DNA of 64,000 bases from Gammaproteobacteria bacterium (lineage in GTDB: Bacteria > Pseudomonadota > Gammaproteobacteria > Coxiellales > Coxiellaceae). The notes under the pieces were generated by a model. The model made no database searches. It saw only the letters and a program-made list of their open reading frames with translations, and was not told the DNA's origin. A program made the position numbers and the translations under genes. This document shows positions 1 to 9,165 of the stretch, in pieces (positions within the stretch are counted from its first letter, which is position 1; each line of letters opens with the position of its first letter). The DNA is taken from contig JAUIAD010000009.1 of NCBI GenBank assembly GCA_030425685.1, positions 54,539 to 118,538 on the forward strand, written 5' to 3'.

Positions 1-1
1 T

Positions 2-1210
2 CCTAACATACACCTATCAGCTAGTTATGAAGTCAATGAGGCAAAAGAGGCAAAGCTAAAAGACGGTCAGTGCAGTAAACCTATTCAGCATTACAAATTA
101 GGGGCGCCCATAGTTGATGGATGGCGACCACTAACGACCTTACTAACCGGTGATGGTGTTGCTAATATACAAGCAGATTTTGACTATCAGCTAGGTTATT
201 CGCCGCAAGCTAAGCAGTGGTTTATTAAGCCTGATAAGGATGATCACCGCGATGAGTACTATGTTGATTATCATTTGCTGACAAGTTATGGGCTTAAGGA
301 AAAGCCGACACTCAAGATGCCGGATAACATCGAAGCTTATAAAACGTTGCTGAAAAATTTTGAATTGGGTAATCCTAAGAAGAAAGAGCAGCTTGAAAAT
401 GCGTTCCAGCAACTGACGGTGCCTGAACGTTTTGCTGTGTTGCAGGCATTCTTTGATGTGACCCATAAGCCTGGTCCTGTATACGAAAAAAATGCTGAGC
501 TTTTTAATTGTTTGCTAAAAAATCATGAGGCTTTAGTTTGTCGGCATAGATCAGTGTTGATGATGGGGCTTGTGGATTCGCTGGGTATCAGTGAGGGGGT
601 GGTGATGAATTCTAATGGGTTGCATGCTGCTATTGAATATCATGATCCTGTTAGTGGCATAGACTGCTATATTGACCTCGGTGGTGGTGGGGAGGCGATG
701 CCAGTATACAATTTTGCTATGACGGATTTACTAACTAAGAAGTTAGACGTTGTAGGGTTTTGGAAAAGCCTTTCGACCAGCGTATTTGACCGTGAAGACT
801 TTGTACAGATCGATGTTGTTCGCGGTTTTGATGCTTGTCTTATGACTCAGTGTGCTTTTAATCCTGTTGGTGATTGTGTCTATTTTAAACTGTCCAATCC
901 GGCCAATATGACTAACGGAGAATTTGCTGTTAGCGTTAAAATGCTAGAGAGGCATCAGCAATATGTTCAAATTGTCAGGAGGTTGGGTGGTCAGGTTGAG
1001 CCACCAGAAACTAAGGGAGGTGGTCAGGCTATGATATTTAGCCTGAATAGGGATAAAGCGCTAATCGCCCTTAATTTGATGCATAAAGTAGAATGTAAGT
1101 ACGCTGAATCATTTCAGAGCTGTTGTGTAAAATACGATAATGTTCTTTTAAGCGCAAAAGAGGAATTGGAGAGTGCGGTGCCTCAATTGGATTTAGGGCT
1201 GAGATATTAG
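2..1210 (+). CDS. Transglutaminase-like protein, 5' end outside the window
   Basis: The reading frame is open from the first bases to the stop at 1208-1210, giving 402 visible residues, so the gene begins upstream of the window. An internal ATG at 275 has codons in the same frame before it with no stop, and I do not take it as the start. Counting from that ATG, the protein has C89 in a CRHRS context, H117 in GLHAAIEY and D134 in CYIDLGG. The order and spacing fit the Cys-His-Asp triad of the transglutaminase/papain-like fold, with the Cys at the head of a helix. The substrate is unknown. It could be a peptidase, a cross-linking enzyme or an inactive relative. No signal peptide can be judged because the N-terminus is missing. 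The fold call is an inference from motif spacing. Confidence 0.6.
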   Translation, partial: PNIHLSASYEVNEAKEAKLKDGQCSKPIQHYKLGAPIVDGWRPLTTLLTGDGVANIQADFDYQLGYSPQAKQWFIKPDKDDHRDEYYVDYHLLTSYGLKEKPTLKMPDNIEAYKTLLKNFELGNPKKKEQLENAFQQLTVPERFAVLQAFFDVTHKPGPVYEKNAELFNCLLKNHEALVCRHRSVLMMGLVDSLGISEGVVMNSNGLHAAIEYHDPVSGIDCYIDLGGGGEAMPVYNFAMTDLLTKKLDVVGFWKSLSTSVFDREDFVQIDVVRGFDACLMTQCAFNPVGDCVYFKLSNPANMTNGEFAVSVKMLERHQQYVQIVRRLGGQVEPPETKGGGQAMIFSLNRDKALIALNLMHKVECKYAESFQSCCVKYDNVLLSAKEELESAVPQLDLGLRY

Positions 1211-1410
1211 TTTTTCTTCAGTGTTGATTGAATTTCGGTCAGTATTCTTCATCCTATGACCATTAGTGCTCGTCATCCCGTGATCAATTCGAAAGGTGAC
1301 GGTGGCGGTACAATGTAATGGCGGTGGTATGTAGGGACAATCATTAAAGGTTTGTTCAAGGACGCCGCATGGGGTAGGATATGGCTATTTTCGCCATTAA
1401 AGAGAAGATT

Positions 1411-2823
1411 ATGCTGGATTTACCTTTGAAAACTCGCTTTTGTCCTAGCCCTACTGGGTTGATTCACCTTGGCAATGCGCGCACAGCATTGTTCAATTAT
1501 TTGCTATCGCATAGTGTTGGCGGTGAGTTCTTATTGCGCATTGAGGATACCGATCGAGAGCGTTCAAAAGTTGTCTATGAAGATGCTTTAAAAGTGAATC
1601 TACGTTGGCTTGGCTTGCAATGGGATGAAGGTCCAGATGCTGATGAAGGCAATGGCCCCTACCATCAATCTCAACGGCAAAATGTTTATGATGACTATTA
1701 CGGCCGTCTACAAGCGGCGGGTAAGGCTTATCCTTGTTTTTGTTCGCCAGAGCAGTTGGCGTTAACGCGTAAAATACAGCGTGCAGCGGGCAAACCGCCG
1801 CGTTATCCTGGAACGTGTCGAGCATTGTCGCCAGAAGATATTGAAAAGAAAAAAGCGGATGGGCTAAAACCAACCCTACGTTTTCGTGTGCCAGATGATG
1901 AGATGGTGACATTTACCGATTTAGTGCGCGGCGAACAGCGCTTTGCTACCAATGATATCGGTGATTTTATTATTCGCCGTACTGATGGTACTTCACCGTT
2001 TATGTTTTGTAATGCTATTGATGATGCTTTAATGGAAGTATCGCACGCGCTGCGTGGGGAAGATCATTTAACTAATACGCCGCGACAAATTATGATTTTA
2101 GAATCCTTAGGTTTAACCGCGCCGACTTATGGGCATATTTCCTTGATCGTTGCTCCCGATGGTAGTCCTTTATCAAAACGCCATGGTAGTCGTAGTATCC
2201 GCGAATTGGAAGAATCAGGTTATTTGTCTATCGCTGTTGTTAATTACTTGGCGCGTCTGGGGCATTATTATAAAAATGAAAATTTTATGAGTTTGTCTGA
2301 ATTAGCAGCGCAGTTTCAAATAGAATGTCTCAGTAAATCACCGGCGAAATTTAATGCGCAACAATTAAATTACTGGCAAAAAGAAGCAGTATCGCGTTTG
2401 GATAGTGCAGAACTGTGGGCCTGGTTGGGTAAGAAGGTGCAGGATCTTGTGCCAGTCGATCTACAATCATTGTTTGTTGAAACCATACAGCCCAATATTG
2501 TCTTTCCACAAGATGCGCAACAGTGGGTAGATGTTTGTTTTGCTAAGAGCGCTTTGCCATGGAGTGATGAGCATAAAGCGATATTATCCGCAGCGGGTGA
2601 AAATTATTTTAATTTAGCGAAAGAAGCCTATAATGAATATAAGAGTGATTATCACAAAGTAATTAACCACATTAAGTCAAATGCTGGTGTTAAAGGCAAA
2701 GCCTTGTTTCAGCCATTGCGTGTGGCGTTAACGGGGCAAAAGCATGGCCCTGAATTGGATAAATTACTACTGTTAATCAACCCACAATTTATTGAGCAGC
2801 GTTTGCAGGAAGCAACTAAATGA
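1411..2823 (+). CDS. gltX: Glutamyl-tRNA synthetase (GluRS)
   Basis: This class I aminoacyl-tRNA synthetase charges tRNA-Glu with glutamate. The Rossmann signature is present as HLGN (about residues 19-22, the HIGH equivalent, after RFCPSPTG), and the KMSKS equivalent is LSKRHG near residue 250. An ATG at 1381 is in frame, but the ATG at 1411 has an aaagagaag ribosome site close upstream, and its product (470 aa) starts like other GluRS proteins. The stop overlaps the next start as ATGA, and cysS follows, so three genes probably form one transcript. Because gatCAB lies in the same window, this enzyme may be non-discriminating or specialised for tRNA-Gln. The sequence alone does not decide this. 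A second gltX elsewhere in the genome is possible. Confidence 0.95.
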   Translation: MLDLPLKTRFCPSPTGLIHLGNARTALFNYLLSHSVGGEFLLRIEDTDRERSKVVYEDALKVNLRWLGLQWDEGPDADEGNGPYHQSQRQNVYDDYYGRLQAAGKAYPCFCSPEQLALTRKIQRAAGKPPRYPGTCRALSPEDIEKKKADGLKPTLRFRVPDDEMVTFTDLVRGEQRFATNDIGDFIIRRTDGTSPFMFCNAIDDALMEVSHALRGEDHLTNTPRQIMILESLGLTAPTYGHISLIVAPDGSPLSKRHGSRSIRELEESGYLSIAVVNYLARLGHYYKNENFMSLSELAAQFQIECLSKSPAKFNAQQLNYWQKEAVSRLDSAELWAWLGKKVQDLVPVDLQSLFVETIQPNIVFPQDAQQWVDVCFAKSALPWSDEHKAILSAAGENYFNLAKEAYNEYKSDYHKVINHIKSNAGVKGKALFQPLRVALTGQKHGPELDKLLLLINPQFIEQRLQEATK

Positions 2824-3278
2824 AAATAAATTTTATCGAAAAATATAATCTTGAAAAACACCCAGAGGGTGGTTATTTTCGCCGTACTTATGTATCTGAA
2901 AATGAGTTCGGTTCTTCTATTTATTATTATTTAGAAAGTGATGATTTTTCAGCTTGGCACTGCTTAACAGGCAATGATGAGATGTGGCATTACTATTCGG
3001 GCAGTAGTCTTACGTTACACTTAATTAGTCCGCAAGGTGAGTTGACGCATCAGATCTTAGGTGATCCATTAAAAAATGAGTCTACCAAGCCGCAAGTGTT
3101 GGTGCCAGCGGGATATTGGGTCGCTTGTGAAGTGGATAACCAGAATGTATATAGTTTTGTTGGTTGCACGGTGTGGCCAGAATTTACTTTTGAAAAATAT
3201 AAGTTGGCTAAAGCAGCCGAGTTGCTAGAACTTTTTCCACAACATAGTTGTATTATCAAACGTTTAACAAGGCAATAA
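2820..3278 (+). CDS. Cupin-fold protein, DUF985-like
   Basis: A 152-residue protein that looks like the DUF985 cupin family (yeast YML079w type). It opens with the [11 protein letters not shown] pattern, followed by [18 protein letters not shown], where the His and Glu residues sit as in the first cupin motif, and by a C-terminal VGCTVWPEF stretch typical of the family. The family binds small ligands or metals, and no firm reaction is assigned to it. The start codon overlaps the gltX stop by four bases, so it is probably translationally coupled to gltX. It ends two bases before the cysS start at 3281. Its placement between two aminoacyl-tRNA synthetases may be simple operon packing. Confidence 0.8.
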   Translation: MKINFIEKYNLEKHPEGGYFRRTYVSENEFGSSIYYYLESDDFSAWHCLTGNDEMWHYYSGSSLTLHLISPQGELTHQILGDPLKNESTKPQVLVPAGYWVACEVDNQNVYSFVGCTVWPEFTFEKYKLAKAAELLELFPQHSCIIKRLTRQ

Positions 3279-3280
3279 AG

Positions 3281-4663
3281 ATGTCATTAGTTATTTTTAA
3301 TAGTCTAACCAAGCAAAAAGAAGTCTTTAAACCGGTAGAAGCAGGCAAAGTGAAAATCTATGTTTGTGGTATGACGGTTTATGACTTATGCCATATTGGC
3401 CATGCGCGTTCGATGATAACGTTTGATGTTATTACGCGCTATTTGCGTACGCGTGGTTTTGATGTTGTGTATGTGCGTAATATTACTGATATTGACGATA
3501 AAATTATTAAGCGGGCGAATGAAAATGGTGAAGATAGCCATGTGCTTGCTGAGCGCTTTATACAGGAAATGATAAAAGACGAAAAAGCGTTAGGAAATTT
3601 AACGCCTGATCATGAACCGCGAGCGACAGAGCATCTGGATCAAATTATTGCGTTAGTCGAGCGGTTATTAGATAAAGGCGCGGCTTATGTCGCTGACAAT
3701 GGTGATGTCTATTTTGATGTGCGTCAATTTAAAGAGTACGGCAAATTATCAAACCGTAATCCGGATGAGCTGCGCTCAGGTGCGCGTGTTGAAGTCAATG
3801 CTAGTAAACGCGATCCCTTGGACTTTGCTTTATGGAAAATTGCCAAGCCGGATGAACCCAAATGGCCTTCACCATGGGGTGATGGACGACCAGGTTGGCA
3901 TATTGAGTGCTCGGCAATGTCAACACATATGCTTGGGCAACCCTTTGATATTCATGGTGGTGGTTTGGATTTAAAATTTCCGCATCATGAGAATGAAGTG
4001 GCGCAGTCAGAAGCAGCGCATGATAAGACCTTTGCTAATATTTGGATGCATGCTGGTTTGTTAAAAATTGATGGTGAAAAGATGTCGAAGTCGCTTGGCA
4101 ACTTTTTTACTATCCGTGAAGTGTTGCATAATCACTCTGCAGAAGCTGTGCGCTTTTTTATGTTATCCAGTCATTACCGTAGTCCAGTTAATTATTCGCA
4201 TGATAATTTGTTTAAAGCACACCAGGCTTTGGTTGGCTTGTATACGGCGATGCGCGATTTGCCCGTTGTGGCAGAAGCTGGCACTGAGGCTTATGTAGAA
4301 AAATTTAATGCAGTGATGGATGATGATTTTAATACGCCGGAAGCATTTTCCGTTTTGTTTGAAATGGCGCATGATATTAATCGTTTGCGTGAGCACAATA
4401 AATTGGATCAAGCTGCAGCGCTTGCTGCGGGTTTAAAACGCTTTGGTAATATTTTTGGTGTTTTGCAACATGATGCTAATACCTTTTTGCAAGGTGGTGA
4501 AGATGCTGAAAAGCATGCGCAAATCGATGCCTTGATTGCACAGCGACAACAAGCAAGGGCGGATAAAAACTGGGATGAAGCAGATAAGATCCGCCAGCAA
4601 TTAAGCGATATGGGTATTGTTATTGAAGATAGCAGTGGCAAAACGACCTGGCGTCGTCATTAG
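3281..4663 (+). CDS. cysS: Cysteinyl-tRNA synthetase
   Basis: CysRS charges tRNA-Cys. The 460-residue product matches the usual length (E. coli 461). It shows the zinc ligand Cys29 in [17 protein letters not shown], with HIGH at 38-41, a second zinc-site stretch in GWHIECSAM, and KMSKS near residue 268. The frame is open further upstream to 3248, but that would overlap the cupin gene by about 30 bases and add residues not found in the family, so I use the ATG at 3281. It is the last gene of a gltX-cupin-cysS run and ends 11 bases before the convergent GGDEF-EAL gene, with no obvious intrinsic terminator between them. Confidence 0.97.
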   Translation: MSLVIFNSLTKQKEVFKPVEAGKVKIYVCGMTVYDLCHIGHARSMITFDVITRYLRTRGFDVVYVRNITDIDDKIIKRANENGEDSHVLAERFIQEMIKDEKALGNLTPDHEPRATEHLDQIIALVERLLDKGAAYVADNGDVYFDVRQFKEYGKLSNRNPDELRSGARVEVNASKRDPLDFALWKIAKPDEPKWPSPWGDGRPGWHIECSAMSTHMLGQPFDIHGGGLDLKFPHHENEVAQSEAAHDKTFANIWMHAGLLKIDGEKMSKSLGNFFTIREVLHNHSAEAVRFFMLSSHYRSPVNYSHDNLFKAHQALVGLYTAMRDLPVVAEAGTEAYVEKFNAVMDDDFNTPEAFSVLFEMAHDINRLREHNKLDQAAALAAGLKRFGNIFGVLQHDANTFLQGGEDAEKHAQIDALIAQRQQARADKNWDEADKIRQQLSDMGIVIEDSSGKTTWRRH

Positions 4664-4674
4664 ACGGTGTTAGG

Positions 4675-7566
4675 TTACTTAAGTATTTTAAGTAATTTGT
4701 CTAATGCCATCGGTTTATAAAAGTAAAATCCTTGCGCTTTTTTACAATGTAATTGTGTGAGAATGTCAGCCTGCTCTTTTGTTTCCACCCCTTCTGCAAT
4801 TACTTCAATTTCTAGTCCTTTTGCCAGGGTGATAATGGCATTGGCAACTGCTTTTGCAGGTTTGTTATTACATTGATCTAACTGTTGCACATACGAATAG
4901 TCTAATTTGATAATATCAAAATGGTAATCAATCAAACGACTTATCGAGGAATACTTGACGCCAAAATCGTCAATTGCAAGGGTGATGTCTATTTTCTTTA
5001 AGTCATTTATAAATTTTAAGATAGTATGTTCAGCTGTTTCATTTTTTTCAAGATCAATAAAAGCAGTTTCGATAATCTCCAGTGAAATTTTAACATCAAT
5101 GTCATGATTTTCAAGGCGCCAATTTGTTAGATAGTCAATAATCCAGTCGACATGGTTTTGTACTTTTAACACGTAGGGGGTGATATTTAATGAGATATGG
5201 AAACCAGGTGTTAATAAATCTTTATTAAATTTAAGGGCATCTAACGTGTTTTTTATCACAAACTTATTGAGCTGTTCGGATAAGGCTACGGCTTGTGAGG
5301 CTGGGATAAAGTCATTAGGTGAAATTAGTTTTCCTTTTTTATTTCTCCAGCGTAATAATGCTTCAGCACCAGTTATTGTTCCAGTGTTCAAACATACATG
5401 CGGTTGATAGAGAAAAAATAATTCATTTGATTTTAATGCTTTTTCAAAGGAAGTTTCTATATCAACTTTATCATGAAAGGCTTTTTCCAAGTCGGTTGAA
5501 AAATATTTGTAGCCATTTTCTCTTTTGGCTTGATAGAGTGCTAGGTCAACATTTCTCATTAAAAGGTCATATGTCTTTCCTGCGTGCGGATAAATGGCAA
5601 TGCCGATGCTAACACCGCAGTTGATTTCATGTTGTTGCACGATATATTTTTCTTGTGAAAATTGAATGATACGTTGGGCGATTTTTCCTGGTAGCGTCGA
5701 GTCTTCGATATCGTCAATAAGGATAATAAATTCATCACCACCAATGCGCGCAATAAAATCAGTATAGCTTAGAGCATGTACTAATCTGTCTGCAAAAGAT
5801 TGTAGTATTTTATCACCAATGCAATGCCCTAACTTATCATTGATAAATTTAAATTTGTTTAGATCAAGTAGCATGATGGCAAATCTAGTATTGTTTTCTT
5901 TGTGTTTATCAATAACGTTAAGGATTCGTTTTTCAAAATAACCGCGTGTATGCACACCAGTTAGCGCGTCCAATCGTGCCATGCGATCTATTTCTTCTTG
6001 TCTGGCATGTGAATCTAGTATCGAGGATAGTGTACTAGTTAATAGTGATACATTGTTTGCAACCTGATCGTCGTAGCCGTCTTTACGATTACTGAGCCCT
6101 ACTAGGGCAATCATTTTTTGACGTGCAATAATGGGTATTCCCATGTAACTGCTAATGGCAGAAGTGGTTTTGGAATCCCCTTTGTGGGTGTGAGTATGCG
6201 GGTGAGGGTTGCTGACGGTAACTTTTCCTGTTTTTATATTGGTTTCAATATAAGATTCGAATGCCTTTAGCTCTATATTGCTATCATTAAAATAAGTTGT
6301 TTCATGTTCACCTGGGTTGGGGTGTATATTCGCTTTTCTGACAGAGTGAATTTTGATATCTTCATTTTCTGTATCACTATTAAGAACGCCGAAGAATCCA
6401 TGCTCACTTTCAGTTAATCTTAGCATGCTGTCTACGATTAGATTGTAGGTATTTTGAATGGGCAGTCCTTGAATATAGCTGTTTTGTATTTGATTAATGG
6501 CTTCCATTTTCTTTTTGATAAAAGTCTCTTGGGAAATATCAAATAAATTGATCACTGTGCCGGAAAGTAGGTCGTTTTCCAAGATGGGTGTGCTGGTGTA
6601 GGAAACCGTTATAGGATGCTTTTCTTTATGCCAGAAAGTGTCCTTATTAATTTTAACGGGCTGTTTGTTTTTTAATGATGATTGAATAGGGCAATTTTTC
6701 CAGTTGTAGGATGATTCAGTGGATATTTTGTTATCCACAATAATATCTATGGGTTTTCCGATCAATTCGGTTTTCTTATAACCAAATAACTCACAGGCCG
6801 ACGGGTTGGTAAATGTTATTAATCCTTGCGAGTCTAATCCGTAAATAGCTTCGGAGGATGCATCTAAAATAAGTTGGTAATTGTGTTTTTCTTGGTGGAC
6901 GCCATATAGTAAGCCTAACATATCACTAATTTCAGCAACTAAGTTTTCTTGTTGCTTGGTAAAGGTTTCTAAATTAATGCCAAAAGCTTCAATAACGCCA
7001 ATCAGTTTTTTGTGGTATAGGACAGGAATTACTAGGCTAAACTTCGCGTGAACTTCTCTTTTAGTGGTAGTGAAAAAGGAAAATGGTTCGTGTAAAAAAA
7101 ATGGCTTGGTTGATTTTTCCAGTTTTCCTAATAAACGTTTAGCCTTGCTTTTATTAAATAAATGTTGTGCATTAGTGTGATGTGGGCAGCAAATTTGTGG
7201 TGAGGTTAGAGAATTGGTGGACGTGTCATATTGATAAAAAGAGGTGAGATCTACGGAAAGTGTATCTTTAACTGCCTCAATAAAATGAAAAATAACAACA
7301 GAAAGCTCAGTTTTTTCTTTTAGGACATTTTTAATTGCTTTATTAAAAGCAATAAGCTTAATGTTATATTCCCCTTTTTCTTGTTCCGCCTTAATTGATC
7401 GACGAGCAGAATCAAGTAAAAAGTTGATTAACATCACTAACTTTTGAATAGAGTGGTTATTATATGGATCGCTTATAGTAATATCAAAGTTACCATTAAT
7501 TGTTTTACACAATTCGTTGGAAATCCGATTTAGTGATTTTTCAAACTCGTCCAGATTAGTGTTCAC
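4675..7566 (-). CDS. GAF-PAS-GAF-GGDEF-EAL cyclic-di-GMP enzyme
   Basis: A 963-residue cytoplasmic signalling protein with no membrane segment. The domains in order are an N-terminal helical part (1-75), GAF (about 80-220), PAS (about 228-345), a second GAF (about 360-515), GGDEF (about 530-690) and EAL (about 705-960). The diguanylate cyclase signature GGDEF is intact at 609-613. The phosphodiesterase side keeps EALLRW (735-740), an LEIIE motif, DDFG (866-869), KLD and AEGVET, so both activities could be real. The second GAF has an unusual HPHTHTH run at about 454-460. The start overlaps the end of the upstream H-NOX gene by 11 bases, which points to coupled translation and makes H-NOX the likely NO or redox input. 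Family knowledge: Legionella and Shewanella have H-NOX proteins that modulate neighbouring c-di-GMP enzymes. Confidence 0.93.
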   Translation of the reverse strand: MNTNLDEFEKSLNRISNELCKTINGNFDITISDPYNNHSIQKLVMLINFLLDSARRSIKAEQEKGEYNIKLIAFNKAIKNVLKEKTELSVVIFHFIEAVKDTLSVDLTSFYQYDTSTNSLTSPQICCPHHTNAQHLFNKSKAKRLLGKLEKSTKPFFLHEPFSFFTTTKREVHAKFSLVIPVLYHKKLIGVIEAFGINLETFTKQQENLVAEISDMLGLLYGVHQEKHNYQLILDASSEAIYGLDSQGLITFTNPSACELFGYKKTELIGKPIDIIVDNKISTESSYNWKNCPIQSSLKNKQPVKINKDTFWHKEKHPITVSYTSTPILENDLLSGTVINLFDISQETFIKKKMEAINQIQNSYIQGLPIQNTYNLIVDSMLRLTESEHGFFGVLNSDTENEDIKIHSVRKANIHPNPGEHETTYFNDSNIELKAFESYIETNIKTGKVTVSNPHPHTHTHKGDSKTTSAISSYMGIPIIARQKMIALVGLSNRKDGYDDQVANNVSLLTSTLSSILDSHARQEEIDRMARLDALTGVHTRGYFEKRILNVIDKHKENNTRFAIMLLDLNKFKFINDKLGHCIGDKILQSFADRLVHALSYTDFIARIGGDEFIILIDDIEDSTLPGKIAQRIIQFSQEKYIVQQHEINCGVSIGIAIYPHAGKTYDLLMRNVDLALYQAKRENGYKYFSTDLEKAFHDKVDIETSFEKALKSNELFFLYQPHVCLNTGTITGAEALLRWRNKKGKLISPNDFIPASQAVALSEQLNKFVIKNTLDALKFNKDLLTPGFHISLNITPYVLKVQNHVDWIIDYLTNWRLENHDIDVKISLEIIETAFIDLEKNETAEHTILKFINDLKKIDITLAIDDFGVKYSSISRLIDYHFDIIKLDYSYVQQLDQCNNKPAKAVANAIITLAKGLEIEVIAEGVETKEQADILTQLHCKKAQGFYFYKPMALDKLLKILK

Positions 7567-8137
7567 ATGTTATTCCTGTTAGTTTGCTCCATTTAATATG
7601 AAGTTGGCATTCATCATCACCTTTTTTTAGACATTTCTTTTCTATAACGGTGGCCTCATCGTTATAATATTTAATAATCCAGCTAGCTAAATGCTTGTAC
7701 AAAACGCACTGTTGGTTTGGTGATTTATAATGAGTGATTAAATGCGTTGGGCTGTTTTCTTCAATGTGAAATTTGTCTTCGATTTGTTGGCGCGTTGTTG
7801 GATCACTTTGACCGGAGGCAAAACTATTATGGATAATCGGTTGTAGTTTAAAAAATTCAAGTGAGTTTTTACACATCTTGAACCAGGTTGGAAACATCTC
7901 AATGGCGTATTGTCCAAAGGCTTCTGCGTAGGCTTCTGATGCTTGGTCGGCATTGATATCGAGTACTTCAAGTGTGGTATTGTAAAGTCGTTGCCATTCA
8001 CTATCTTTGTAGGGGATATTGATATTGAATTCGGTGTTTTTTTCTAGTTCAGCCTTTTCGAGAATTTCTTGCCACTTTGCCTGACCCCAGTTTTTGGTAA
8101 TCATATCAGCCAGAACTTTATGTATCATTCCTAGCAT
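7556..8137 (-). CDS. H-NOX (heme NO/oxygen-binding) sensor protein
   Basis: A 193-residue stand-alone H-NOX domain. The start motif MIHKVLADMI, the helical core and the C-terminal DDECQLHIKW strand fit the family. H103 in PIIHNSF lies where the proximal heme ligand (His102 in characterised members) is expected, followed by a Pro in GQSDPTTR. The heme-propionate motif YxSxR appears as Y137-K-S139-P-N141, so the Arg is replaced by Asn (AAC read on the minus strand). That change could weaken heme retention. The ATG at 8137 has AAGGA six bases upstream. The gene overlaps the GGDEF-EAL gene by 11 bases and is divergent from a two-component system. Inferred role: NO or redox input to c-di-GMP turnover. 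Confidence 0.85.
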   Translation of the reverse strand: MLGMIHKVLADMITKNWGQAKWQEILEKAELEKNTEFNINIPYKDSEWQRLYNTTLEVLDINADQASEAYAEAFGQYAIEMFPTWFKMCKNSLEFFKLQPIIHNSFASGQSDPTTRQQIEDKFHIEENSPTHLITHYKSPNQQCVLYKHLASWIIKYYNDEATVIEKKCLKKGDDECQLHIKWSKLTGITCEH

Positions 8138-8442
8138 ATTATATCCTTATTTAAATAGTCATATTGTTTAATAATAGCAAAAGTATGTAATTTTGAGAGT
8201 TATAGGCCCTATTTAGGTTATTTGTGTTGGTTAATTTTTTTCTTGTGATCATATTGTGCGCTTTCTGGTGTTGGCGCCCATGTTTTTTTGTGAGCAATCT
8301 GAGCTTTGCTTGCTCTTTATGATTGTAGAATAATCAGCTTGTGATATCTATTTCTTCCACGCTGTTGTGGCAATTTTATTTTTATTTGTTAAATGTAATA
8401 CTGTAATAAAGCTATGCATCAATAAGCGAAGGTGTTATTGCC
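8138..8442. other. Divergent intergenic region between H-NOX and response regulator genes
   Basis: A 305-base AT-rich spacer that must hold the promoters of both divergent units. I see runs such as TTGTTA (8386-8391) and TAATAA near 8404, but no pair with good spacing, so I call no exact promoter. The start of the plus-strand gene is preceded by a gaaggtg stretch about nine bases upstream. Shared regulation of the H-NOX/c-di-GMP unit and the two-component system from this region is possible but not shown. Confidence 0.4.
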
Positions 8443-9165
8443 ATGACAATGAAACGGGTATTGTTAACGGATGATGATCCAGAAATACGCAAAATGTTTC
8501 AGAAATACCTGATCAAAAAAGGGTTTGCTGTAACGGTAGCCAAGAATGGCTGTGAAGCAATGCAGTATGTTAAGGGTAGGGCGTTTGATCTTATTATTAT
8601 GGATCTCAATCTTCCAGATGGTTTTGGTGGAGATTACTGTGAAATGATTCGCAAAGTCTCAACCACACCCATTCTCGTTTTAACCGCCTCGGAATCAGAG
8701 CAAGATTATGTTAAGAGCTTAAACTTAGGTGCCGATGACTTTGTTACCAAAACAACGGCCTTATCGGTTATTTTGGCTAAGATCGATGCTATCTTGCGTC
8801 GTGAAGAAGCTAAAGAAAAAGGGGTGAAAGCAAAGCCGGTGCAATATCGTCTGGCAGCATTTAGTGGCTGGAAATTTTTTCCTAAAGAAAAGAAATTGCT
8901 TAACCCTGAAAAGGTTGAAATTTATCTTACCGAAAATGAATCCGCTTTATTGTCTTTATTGTTAGAAAATAATAATAAGCCTGTGTCTAAATCGACAATA
9001 GACCAATGGCTTTGTATTCGTTCGGGTTCTGATAGTTTCAGTGCTACGGAAGTATTAGTTTCTCGCTTGCGCAAGAAGCTCGAGGTCAAGGGCGGGAAAA
9101 AGAAAATGATCGAGACAATACGTAATAAAGGTTATAAGCTTTGTAGCAAGGTTTCCTATGAGTAA
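8443..9165 (+). CDS. OmpR-family response regulator
   Basis: 240 residues with a receiver domain (about 3-120) and a C-terminal winged-helix DNA-binding domain (about 135-235). The acidic pocket is D10-D11-D12, the phospho-acceptor is D54 in IIMDLNLPDG, and T81 and K103 complete the switch residues. The Pro that normally follows the conserved Lys is Thr here (VTKTTA rather than TKPF), so the alpha4-beta5-alpha5 face may differ from typical OmpR members. The wing ends with IRNKGYKL, typical of the family. The stop overlaps the kinase start by eight bases. Its targets are unknown. Divergent H-NOX and downstream ion-channel genes are natural candidates. Confidence 0.93.
   Translation: MTMKRVLLTDDDPEIRKMFQKYLIKKGFAVTVAKNGCEAMQYVKGRAFDLIIMDLNLPDGFGGDYCEMIRKVSTTPILVLTASESEQDYVKSLNLGADDFVTKTTALSVILAKIDAILRREEAKEKGVKAKPVQYRLAAFSGWKFFPKEKKLLNPEKVEIYLTENESALLSLLLENNNKPVSKSTIDQWLCIRSGSDSFSATEVLVSRLRKKLEVKGGKKKMIETIRNKGYKLCSKVSYE

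Noticed and set aside
275..1210. Complete gene starting at the ATG at 275
   Set aside because: The same frame is open to the window edge with protein-like sequence, so the true start is outside.
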